Below, piece after piece: positions 1-9,294 of a stretch of 64,000 nucleotides of DNA; within the stretch, counting starts at the first letter, position 1; the number at the start of each line of letters is the position of its first letter. The notes under the pieces are model-generated. The model saw only the letters and a list, made by a program, of their open reading frames with translations, ran no database searches and was not told the origin of the DNA. Location: contig UWYS01000007.1 in assembly GCA_900291925.1 (NCBI GenBank), positions 434,001 through 498,000 on the forward strand. The letters are read 5' to 3'. The translations under genes were made by a program, and so were the position numbers. The DNA comes from Thecaphora thlaspeos (Eukaryota > Basidiomycota > Ustilaginomycetes > Urocystidales > Glomosporiaceae).

Positions 1-371
1 TGGACTGGTGTCGAGCAAATAAATAGACTCCACCTCACACCTGCTTTTTGTTTCGGGACGGGGTCCTTTTGGCGCGGTGGCAGACTTTTATTTTTTATTT
101 TTTTATTTTTTATCCTTGTGCCACTTTACCGTCGTCACACATCTTGAAAGGTTACCGCACAAAGAGCAAATAAGACAACACACACAACGAGCAGATAGGT
201 TTGCGACTTCATTTACCGAACACCGACAGTGAACGCGAGGGGCAGCCGGCAGCCTGTGCTCAAGCCGCAGCCGGAAAAACGCGCAACGCACTCCAGCTTG
301 ACCGCGAGCGACACCTAGGCAACGCAAACGAACGGTAACGAAGCGATACGGCCGTCCGGACGATGGCGAGA
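1..371. other. Intergenic, 3' flank of RPP0
   Basis: No supported gene. It holds an A/T-rich stretch at about 88-112. Open frames here are short and show no recognisable protein. Confidence 0.6.
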
Positions 372-1917
372 TCAGTCAAATAGCCCAAATCCCATGTCGT
401 CTTCCTGTGGAACGGGCATCAGATGGTGTGAGGGGAGGTTGAGATGAGTCAGTGAGAGGTTCGAGAGGTTTGGGAGGTTCGAGAGTTTCGGAGAGCTTCG
501 AGCATGATGGCGCCGGGACACAGTCGGTGCCGGGGAGCGGTGGAATGCCAAGGGGGGGGGGGGGGGGGGGGGTGCTTGGTCGGAGTTCCGAACCTCGCTG
601 TTCCCTTGACCGCTACAGCGACACGACCGGACGAAGTCGAAGGCGGATACTCACGGACTCCTCGGCCTCCTCGGCCTTCTCCTCGGCGACGGGGGCGGCG
701 GCGGCGTCACCACCGGCAGCGGCAGCGGCAGGGGCAGCGGCGGCGGCGAAAGCCTCGGGGTTGGCGAGGTACTCCTTGGCCTGTTGCGCCGTGGCAAAGT
801 TGGAAGAAAAGGGTGTGAAAGGGCGATCAGCTTCGGCGTCCTGTCTGTCGTCACGGAGCGGTGGTCGCGCGCCGGTCCCTCTATCCCCGTATCCTCCACC
901 CGACCGAGCGGAGGGCCATCATCAAGAAGCAATATTGTGCCCAGAAGGTTGTCAAGGTCCTTGGCCTGTCGGCCCGTCCGAATTTTCTGTGTGTGTGCAG
1001 TCATCTGGCTGCCTCCGTCGTCCCTCCCCGGCCTCACCGGGGTTCAGTCCTCTCTTCTCCCGTCGAAGCGTGCCGTTCATCCGCCATCGTCTACGTGTGT
1101 CGGCGTCGTCAAGATCCAGCGCGATGCTCACTTTCTTGGAGCCCTCGAACTCGAAGTCGGTGGCGAGCGAGACGGCGATGAGGTTCTTGTAGCCGTTGAC
1201 GAGCGAGTGCATGACCGAGGCGATGGTGGGGTAGTTGAGGGCGAGCGAGATGCAAGCGACCTGCTTGATGCCGAGGACGAATCGGTCGACGAGGGTGTCC
1301 TCGCTGACGTCGAGGACGTCGGACTCGAAGCACTGGCCCTGGTCGTAGATCTGGACGACCGTCATACCGTAGGTGAAGGGTGAGATGTTGAGCATGTTGA
1401 GCAGGGTGGCCTCGGAGGTGCCGACGCGCGAGCCGGCGTTGACGACCTTGACGTCACCGACGATCTCGATGGTACCACGGGCGATCTTGGTCGGGACACC
1501 GAGGGCCTGGAAGAACGAGGTCTTTCCGGGCTCCATGCCGGTGTTGCCGGCCTTGACGTAGATGTCCTCGGGGGCGTAGGCACCGGCACGGGCGGGGGCG
1601 GCGACACGGTTGTCGAGGATCATGCTGCGGACGTCCTTGAGGTCGCCCGAGGTGAAGACGAAGCCGATGTTGCCCTTGACGTGGGGCATGAGCTTCTCAA
1701 ACTCGGGCCTCTCGGCGAGGACGAGGCGGAGGGCGCGGCGAACCATGGTGTTCTTGCCCATGAGGACGACACCCTTGCCGCGGAGCGACTGACGGATCTG
1801 GTGCATCTGCTGCGAGGCGACATTGTCGACGTTGACGATGAAAATCGATGGGTACTTGTCGAGGAGCTCGTTGAGGCGGGTGAACCAGGCCTCCTTAGTG
1901 GCGCGCGAGATACCCAT
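372..1917 (-). CDS. RPP0: 60S acidic ribosomal protein P0 (stalk base)
   Basis: P0 anchors the P1/P2 dimers of the large-subunit stalk and recruits elongation factors. The exons are 1132-1917, 655-780 and 372-404, giving 314 aa, close to the usual ~312. Exon 1 encodes the L10-type domain (starting MGISRATKEAW) up to FEGSKK. A GTGAGC donor then joins, in phase 0, to AKEYLANPEAFA. The Ala-rich hinge follows. A GTGAGT donor joins to the last exon, which encodes EDDMGFGLFD, the acidic C-terminal tail shared by stalk P proteins. The ATG at 1917 is the only plausible start. The two introns, 351 nt and 250 nt, are long for this window; the second carries a 21-base G/C homopolymer. Family assignment is secure; the splice sites are read by eye. 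Confidence 0.96.
552..572. repeat. 21-base homopolymer G tract (C on the RPP0 sense strand)
   Basis: An uninterrupted run of 21 G lies inside RPP0 intron 2. On the transcript it is a C tract about 80 nt downstream of the donor. Its length should vary between isolates or reads. Confidence 0.9.
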
Positions 1918-2827
1918 TTTGGCGGTTGTTAGTCGGGGGTTTGGTGGTGGTGGTGTTGGTTGGAGAGCGAAGAAGGGAAGAGTTCGGCCTACCTATCACC
2001 TCGTTTGATGGATTGAAAGGGAGTTTACTGCGGAGGGGCGGCGAGCGAGGAGTCGGAAGAGGATCGTTTCGTCAGCGCTTGTCCTCGTCGCTGTAGAGAC
2101 ATCGAAGCAGTTCCCCGTGGAGCGTCCGTGGCGGATTGCCAGATAGGACGTGGTGCTGCTGCTGCTGCGTGCTACTCACAAGGTCGAACGACGATCGAAT
2201 GGATTGATGGTGAGGTCGAGGGAAGAAGGATGGGCGCGAGGCGGCTCCCCTTTGCGGTGCCGGCGCGGCGAGCCCACGACGGAAGCATTCCAAATTCGAG
2301 CCCGCCTTGAGTCTTGCTGCGGCAATGGCCCACAGTTCCTGCTGGGCACGGATCCGAAATTGCCAGGCTCACTCGTGCGAGTGAGGACTTGGGCCACACC
2401 GCTCATCCGATTTTTGGGTCGAGAAGAAAGCCGGGCCAGGGCCTATTTGGTGATCGAGCCACCACCACCACCTCCTTCTCCTCCTTAACCCTCGCTCGCT
2501 CGCTCGGTTGCCTCGAAACCAATACCCGACCTCAGCCTCTGCTCGCCTCACAACACCTCGCCATCACCGGTCGCATCACAACACGACACATACACGGCCT
2601 TGGCGCAACCCAACCCCTCCGCCCTACCATGCAGCAGCACCGCCGTCTCCGCCCAACGCCGTCCCGCTCATAGTCTCTCTCCCCTCCACAAGGTTCGGCC
2701 AGCGGTCTGCACATCCTTGCCTTGCCACCCGGTGCAACGAACTCCCTGCTGCCGCCGTCCGTGTCGTCCGACTCTCCGGAGAGCGCTCAGCAGGGCAGCG
2801 TAGCGACCAACTGCAGCACGGCATGGC
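1918..2827. promoter_or_regulatory. Shared divergent promoter region, RPP0 / PPR-like gene
   Basis: These 910 bp separate two divergent start codons and should hold both promoters and 5' leaders. CT-rich stretches occur around 2480-2700. I see no TATA box placed convincingly for either gene. Confidence 0.5.
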
Positions 2828-5248
2828 ATGTCCATCAGCCTCGCCCTTCCGCCCGTCGTCCTCTCGGCAAGAGCGGCAACCAGGCAATGGCGCACCTCGG
2901 GCACGAGGACCCTCTCCCACCTCGCAGTCGATCTCCTCAGACGGCGGCATAGGGAGAGGGCATCATCGCTCCCCCGGTCTGACAACCTCGCCAGCTCCTC
3001 GCTCATAGCGCCCGCCGGCCACGCTCCACACGGACCGGCATCGACCTCGTCCATCGCAGGACCATCGAGATGCTTCTGCACGTCCGTCGTCCCGAGCAAG
3101 AGCTCATCCACTACTTCACCCGCCTATGTCGCAGCCGAAGCCTTCGAGTCGTCCAACTACGACCCTCGCACTGCGTACTTCGCCCCTGCTCCTCGAGCGC
3201 AACCTTGGCCTCAGCCTCAGCTGAGTTTCGAGGACGACGACGACGCCGCCGCCGCCGAGGTGCCACACCGCAGCCTCCCGGCACCCACGACAGACACCCG
3301 ACAATACGACAAGGCCTTCTTCACCTCTGCGCTGTCCACGCCCCGCAGCGACGCCACGTATGCCAAGGGAACGGGAAAGGGTATGGAGAAGGGAAAAGAA
3401 GAGGACAAGGCGGCCGTGCGTCTCGCCAACTGGTCGGACCAGCTCGATCCCGGCGTCTTGAGCGCCTTCCTAGACCAGTCGCGGGTCCTCGTGCAGTCCG
3501 GCGAGAGATCGCTATCGGCGATAGCGCATTCCTTCGACCCGTCCGGCGGTTGCTCCGCCCTTCAGCTGGAGGAGCTGCAGTGCCTGGTGCTGCGCGACTG
3601 CATCGCACGCGGGACAGACGCCGACGTCGTCGCGGACCTCTACCGCTCGTCGACGGTCAAGGTGGACGAGATCGTCGTCTCGCCCCGCGGGATGCCGCAC
3701 GACCTGTTCCGCAACCTGCAACGGTCGACGCTGGAGCGCTGCTATCGGGTCTTTCTCGAAGCCGGCCTGCTCCGGGATGCGGCGCGCTTGACCGGCGATC
3801 CTCGACTGAAACCATCGCAAGTCAGGTTCCTCGTCGATCGGCTCCTCTTTACCCTCGAGTCGCCAGAGCGGCGGGCTGGCCGAGCCGTGCGGCGGACGTC
3901 GATGGGCTCCGCCCCCACCGATACCACCGCGGTGCAGCGCGAAGCCCGGCTGGCCTTGCAGGATGCGAGCGACTCGATACGCAACTGGCTCGACGACGGG
4001 GTCCGCTTCAAGCGACCGCTGCTGCACCGGACGGTGATGCTGCTGTGCCAGGCCCGCGCCTACGGCCATCTTCTTCGCCTCGCCCGGTCGGCGCAGAGGC
4101 GGCTTCAGCTGGACAACGACGCCGCATCGGGGCAAGAGATGCGGACCGCCGGCGGTTTCGTCCGCCTGAGGGTGGAGCGCGATACGCCGGCATTCCTGTC
4201 GCAGACGAGCATGGAGGCCGCCATCTACCTCCTCTCTTCCCAGTTTGGCGACGGACCGCAGACGGCCTACGAGCTGCTCCGGATGCTCTCGCCTGCCGAC
4301 AGGTCTGCAGCGATGTACCATCACCTGATGGTGCACTTTGGCGAGGTCTCGATCCTAGCTCGTGCCCCGGACGGGTCCGACGGCACCTTGCTGGAGACGT
4401 CGCCGGGTAAGGCTTGCGATACCGTTGTCGCCGCAGAGCGGGCGGTAGACCGGGAGCTTTGGACGGACTTTTGCAACTCGCCACACCTCGGTCCTGCGAC
4501 GGCCCACACCGTCTCGTGCCGCATGCTCTCGCACGCCGCGCACGACAACGTCGCGCTGATCCGCGAAGACCTCGTCTTCCTGCACGTCTCCTGCTCCCTG
4601 ACGCTGCTGGACCTGACGGAAGCGAGCCAGCTCGCCATCCTCAGCTGCCTCATCTCGCACGGCGACACCACTACTGGCTTGCGTCTCGCTCGACTTCTCC
4701 TCTCCTCGCTTCCCCCCGACGTCGAGGAGGATCCGGGACGTACACGCATCTTCAACGCCTTGATCGCCGGTGCGATCGAGATACGCGACGTAGCGTTGCG
4801 TCGAGGTTCCATCGCTACCGATGCCGCCCTGTCTGAGGAAGAGGGTAGGCAGAGGTTGAAACATAAACGTCTCACGCGCTCGCAACGCCTAGAACGCTTC
4901 CTCCGAGGCCTGCAGGACCTACAAGCGAAGTACGACTTCAAGCCCGACATCAAGACGATAGCACTGTTGGTCAAGATGCTGACAAGGTGGGATCACGTCG
5001 TCGATGCGCGCAGGCTATACGACGTGCTCGAGATCGTTCGAGGGTTAGAGAAGGGCGCTGCCTCGTCGCCATCGCCAAGAAAGGGCGGTGACAAGGTGAC
5101 GAACAAGGAACGAACCAGGAGGAAGGACAAGGATAGTCTGGTCGTCATACTCCGCGTCCTGACCAAGGCGTTCGAGAGGCGGAAAGAGTCGGAGGGAGTT
5201 AGGTTGGTAGCAGATATGATGTGCACCGACCAAAAGAGGGAGGCATAG
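2828..5248 (+). CDS. Predicted mitochondrial PPR-like protein
   Basis: A single uninterrupted frame of 806 aa from the ATG at 2828. The first ~60 residues are rich in Arg, Ser and Ala with almost no acidic residues, as expected for a mitochondrial presequence. The body is mainly helical in character. Near the C-terminus a segment beginning FKPDIKTIALLVKML resembles a pentatricopeptide repeat (the P-D-x-x-T-x-x-L-L pattern), and an earlier segment (RTRIFNALIAGAIE) could be another. PPR proteins bind organellar RNA and act in mitochondrial RNA processing or translation. The basic stretch near residues 750-770 (KERTRRKDKDS) may contact RNA. No catalytic motif was recognised. The function is inferred from architecture only; it may simply be a lineage-specific helical-repeat protein. 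It converges on the DUF2786 gene, 128 bp away. Confidence 0.6.
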   Translation: MSISLALPPVVLSARAATRQWRTSGTRTLSHLAVDLLRRRHRERASSLPRSDNLASSSLIAPAGHAPHGPASTSSIAGPSRCFCTSVVPSKSSSTTSPAYVAAEAFESSNYDPRTAYFAPAPRAQPWPQPQLSFEDDDDAAAAEVPHRSLPAPTTDTRQYDKAFFTSALSTPRSDATYAKGTGKGMEKGKEEDKAAVRLANWSDQLDPGVLSAFLDQSRVLVQSGERSLSAIAHSFDPSGGCSALQLEELQCLVLRDCIARGTDADVVADLYRSSTVKVDEIVVSPRGMPHDLFRNLQRSTLERCYRVFLEAGLLRDAARLTGDPRLKPSQVRFLVDRLLFTLESPERRAGRAVRRTSMGSAPTDTTAVQREARLALQDASDSIRNWLDDGVRFKRPLLHRTVMLLCQARAYGHLLRLARSAQRRLQLDNDAASGQEMRTAGGFVRLRVERDTPAFLSQTSMEAAIYLLSSQFGDGPQTAYELLRMLSPADRSAAMYHHLMVHFGEVSILARAPDGSDGTLLETSPGKACDTVVAAERAVDRELWTDFCNSPHLGPATAHTVSCRMLSHAAHDNVALIREDLVFLHVSCSLTLLDLTEASQLAILSCLISHGDTTTGLRLARLLLSSLPPDVEEDPGRTRIFNALIAGAIEIRDVALRRGSIATDAALSEEEGRQRLKHKRLTRSQRLERFLRGLQDLQAKYDFKPDIKTIALLVKMLTRWDHVVDARRLYDVLEIVRGLEKGAASSPSPRKGGDKVTNKERTRRKDKDSLVVILRVLTKAFERRKESEGVRLVADMMCTDQKREA

Positions 5249-5376
5249 GACGATAGGGCCGGGTGCGGAAATTATGGCCCGCGGGTATATTTAAGTACAG
5301 CAGCACAGAGGAATATCCAAGAGAATCACATGCTCGCTCTGTCCGTGTCGACACCGGTCAGAAAGGACGGCGTCCG

Positions 5377-7330
5377 TCAACCGTCACCACCTCCGATCCT
5401 GCGTCGTTTGACGTCGATCATTTTAGCATCTTGACGACCTTGTTCGTAGGCTTGGGCGTCTTTGCTGTCGCGTCTCGAAAGGAAAGAGACGTCAGAGGCC
5501 GAGTCTGGACCGAAGAGTCGCAGGAGCATGGGTCTAGACGTACATGTAGGAATTGGCCTGACATTTCCGGAGTTTTAGGTCGCCGTGAACGCTCTTGAGG
5601 TAGTCGTCAGCTGTACCGACAGAGAGGGAGGAGTCGACGTTGGTGATCAGTAGTGCGGAGCCAGACGCAGGGAGACGGTGGACGGTGACTTACCGATCTT
5701 TTCGGCGTTCTGGTGGTCGTCGTCGAGCGCGGGGCGAGGCCATGCTTTGCGATACCTTAGCGTGCCATTCTAGCTTCAACACCGACGGGCGAAGGAAAGA
5801 GGCGAGGGACGCTGCTCACCTGTCGAAACTGTATCAACTGGCCCGAGTCCCTCCATTTCGCCTGTTCCGCTTCGTCGACGTCCCTCTCGCGATTGACATT
5901 GAGCTGCTCCGCCGTGATCTTTACCTCACGCTTCGAGTCTTGGTCGTCTGTGTCGTTGGTCAGGTCGATGATGTCTGGTTCTAGCTCTTCGTCGAAATCC
6001 GGCTGCCGGGAGGGGGCGAAGCAAGGGCCCAAGCGGCAGGATCAATCAGTGTCAAACGATCGCAACGCCATTGCATCGTGGAGGCTGACATACCTTGACC
6101 TCCATCTCGGAAGAGAGGGTTGGGAAATCGTAGCCTCCCTCCGCGGCGCCGCTGTAGTCATCGTCATCGTCGTAGTTGCTGGATGAGTCGTTCCTCTTCA
6201 GGCCGTGGTCCGAGCGTTCTGCCTTTACCGGTGGTCGACTAGATTGGCGGTGCCCCTGGTGACGCCCGCTGCCGGCGGTGGAGAAGTCGCGGCCCGAGGA
6301 CGGCGATCGCTTGAACGGCTGCCGATAGAGGAAAGACCCCGGACACACAAGCCGTCAGCCTCGATCGCTTCTTGTGATTCTGCGCTGCCGGTCGTTGCGA
6401 GCTCACCCTGACATCGACCGCCTCGTCCTCCGGCTCGGCCTCCTGCACCTTGGCCTGTCGTGGCGCCGTCGCCGGCTGCTGGACGGCGGGGCCCTGCAGT
6501 CTCTCGATCTCGCGCTCTCGCTCCGCCTTCTCCTTGCGCGTCGCGTCGCGGAGCCGTTGCTTCTCGGCCTTGATGGCGAGCCGGAGTTCCTCCTTCTTCT
6601 CCTTCTTCGCCATGTCTATCAGGCCCGCCGCTACGCCTTGGCAGTACGAGTGCTTGCCCGTCTTTCCCTTTGCCGCCTTGTTGTCGGCCGCCCATGTGAG
6701 GACCTGGTTGTGCACCATCTCGAACGCCGTAGCGGCTGCGACGGTATTGATGGCCAGGCCGTAGAATGTCCACGTGAGCTTGTGCCTGCCCACGTGTGAT
6801 GTCGAGTAGGCCTTTACGGAGAAGAAGAGATTGATGGCGATGGCGATGCGGTTGGCCCAGCTCTCGTTGCGGACCATGGAGCCGGTGGTGGAGATGATCT
6901 CGACCTGGCTCATCCCTGCGCGGCTCTGTGCGGTCTCTGCGTCTTCGGAGGTGATGAGGTCTGCCTGCGTGAGGTTCTGCGAGGCCATAAGGCGCGTGGC
7001 GAGGCGCAGCGCCTGGCGAGCCTCGGCCTCGCCCGTCGCCGGATGCTTTGCGAGCCGGAGCGACTTTTCGATGCGCGAGAGGATCCCACGGCCTACCTGG
7101 TCGAGCTTGGCGGCCGAAGAGCGTGCATCGACCGCGGAGCTGATACCTTCTGGCTCATCGGTTGCAAGCTGGGTGATGGCTGCGATCTGGTACAGCTTTG
7201 TAGCGGCCGGTGCGCTGCGCGCGCTGGCGGTGGGCCTCGATGGGCCGGGCTCGTCGTCGACGTCGATGTCCTCGGAGTAGTCGACTGTGTTGCGCGGGCG
7301 CCGAGGACGCGAGCGGTCCGACATTGCCAT
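5377..7330 (-). CDS. DUF2786 / DUF7168 domain protein with a SUMO-interaction-like motif
   Basis: The exons are 6407-7330, 6094-6318, 5820-6002, 5694-5769, 5544-5610 and 5377-5464, giving 520 aa. All junctions are GT-AG and keep phase. Residues ~78-122 (RIEKSLRLAKHPATGEAEAR..ASQNLTQADL) match the DUF2786 pattern; residues ~150-265 match the second domain usually found with it (DUF7168), with SYCQGVAAGL near its end. A Lys/Glu-rich coiled segment follows. Residues 393-399 read DIIDLTN after an acidic run, a good SUMO-interaction-type motif. The last exons encode YEQGRQDAKMIDVKRRRI, which resembles the conserved tail of fungal members as I remember them. The biochemical role is unknown. The start is the first ATG in frame; a longer frame upstream begins with GTG. 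The small 3' exons are less certain than the first two. Confidence 0.72.
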
Positions 7331-7642
7331 GCGGGTGCGGGCCTGCGTATGGCGCGTAGCAGGGAAAAGGAGGGGCTGCGCGAAAGGCTTGCCGGGCGGT
7401 GATGATGGTGGTGGCGGCGTGTTGGGTGCCGGTGAGTGAGGGAGCGGCGTGTTGTTCAGCGTGTTGTTCTCGGCGTTGGCCTGTGCTGAGCGCTGCCTAC
7501 GCGACGCAGCGCCTAAATTCACCGCCGAAAAAAGGGCCCTTTCAAATCACGGCGAAAAAGGACGCAAAAAGGTGGAGGCAGGGAAGAGGCAGCCCTTTCG
7601 CACCTTCTCCGCCTTCTTCCTCCTGCTACGTCAAGGCCCACC
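7331..7642. promoter_or_regulatory. Divergent promoter, DUF2786 gene / EFM3-like gene
   Basis: This 312-bp interval lies between two divergent start codons. The context CACCATGG at 7640-7647 is a strong start context for the + gene. No specific operator was recognised. Confidence 0.5.
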
Positions 7643-9294
7643 ATGGTCGTCTCTGCTCAACCAGTCCGCCCTCCGCTCGCCATGTCGCTCTCGGCATCCA
7701 GACAAGACCAGCAGCGCTTCGCACGGCGTCTCCTCCTCATCCAGTACGCAGCCCGCCTCCCGCCTCGCTCGCAGCGCTTCCGGTGGCTAGACCCGCAGTC
7801 CCTCCTCGCCATCCAGTCCACCATCTACTCCGACCTCCTCTCCCACCCCCGGACGGACGTATACACCCCTTTCGACGCCTCGTCATCCATACGATTGTAC
7901 AGCGCCACCAACGAGTACGAAAAGGCCTTCCTTCGCGAACTTGTAGCACGCCTGCAGGATGCCGTCGACATCGAGTCAGCAGCGCTCAAGGACAGAGGCG
8001 ACGTGGAACAGACAGAGTATCCAGAGGTCGACGCCGACCTCCTCGAACGCTACGTCGAGCTCATGGCCTACGGCTCGGCAAACGGCGCAGGCCCGGCTAC
8101 AGGAGACGGCGCTTCCTGGATGATGCCGCCCGAGTGCGAGCATGTCACGTACCTCTGGCAGGCCACCTCGTCGTCCCCACGCAGCGCCAACATCGTCACG
8201 CCTGCCTCCGACCTGCCGCACGACTACGCCGCTGTGACGATCCGCGAAGAAGGCTCGGCCATATCCAAGGGCACGACGGGCCTCAAGACGTGGGAAGCCT
8301 GCCTGAGGCTGGCAAACTACCTCCTCGTCCACCCGGACCTCATCCTCGCTCCCGGCTCCCGCGTCCTCGAGCTGGGCAGCGGCGCAGGGCTGCTAGGTGC
8401 CGTCTGTGCGACCGAGCAAACGCTCGCCAACGCCAGGTGCGAGGCCGGATCGTCGCAGGAGAGGAGGCAGACGTGGCTGACAGATATGCCCGGCCCAGTG
8501 CTCGAGAGGCTAGATGAGACGCTTCGCCTGAGTGAGTATAGCGGCAATTCGATGGCCCTGACCGGACCCGTTCTGTCGCGATGATCGCACGAGCTTACCG
8601 ACTGGTCCCTGTCCTCTGACATTACTCCGGCCTCACACCTTCGCAGACGGACTCGACACCTCGCAGTCGGCAGCACACCTTCACGCACTCGACTGGGTGG
8701 ATCTGCAAGCTCTGGCTCGCTCTACTTCGTCGTCCATGGCTTACGACAAAGAAGATAATGATGTCCCCTGCGACGAAGACAGACCGGACCTCCTCGGCTT
8801 CCTACGAAAGGTGAAGCCGACGCTAGTGTTGGCGGCTGACGTTGTCTACGATCCCGACCTAGTCGGTCCGCTGGCGTGCACGGTCCGCGCTGCGCTACAG
8901 GCGGCTCGTGACGGCGGTGGCAGCGATGCAAAGGCGCTGATATCCTCTACGATACGAAACCCGACGACCTACAAGTCTTTCCGTGATGCGCTCGGTGAGT
9001 CTTCTCTTTCCTACTCTCGACTATTTCCCCCTCGACTGTCCTCGATCGTCGCTATATGCGCTGGAATTCCGACTCAAAGAGATCCAACTGTGTTGATGCC
9101 ACCCTCGCCGGACAGACAACGAATGTCTCGAGATCGAAGCGATACCCATCAGGCAGAAGTACATGCACCCGCCGCCGGACGGCGATGGCTTCGAGGGGCT
9201 GGCGGTGGAGCCGTTGCCCTTTTTCCCGTCAGTGCACGACCCCGTCTGCGATGGGACGGTGGAGCTGCTCCAAATCCGTCTTGGCGCTCCTTGA
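7643..9294 (+). CDS. EFM3: Protein-lysine N-methyltransferase, EEF2KMT/FAM86 (EFM3) family
   Basis: The exons are 7643-8531, 8647-8994 and 9116-9294, giving 471 aa. Both junctions restore the frame (LN|GLD and AL|DNE). Family members methylate a lysine of elongation factor 2 using S-adenosylmethionine. The N-terminal ~200 residues correspond to the helical FAM86-type region. Residues ~212-228 (TGLKTWEACLRLANYLL) and ~241-252 (VLELGSGAGLLG) are the family hallmark and the SAM-binding glycine motif. ADVVYD at ~360 is the acidic post-motif where the substrate site lies. The C-terminus includes YMHPPPDGDGFEG and ends LLQIRLGAP. The ATG at 7643 has an excellent context; a second ATG follows at 7682. 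The exact substrate (eEF2) is inferred from the family. Confidence 0.85.
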
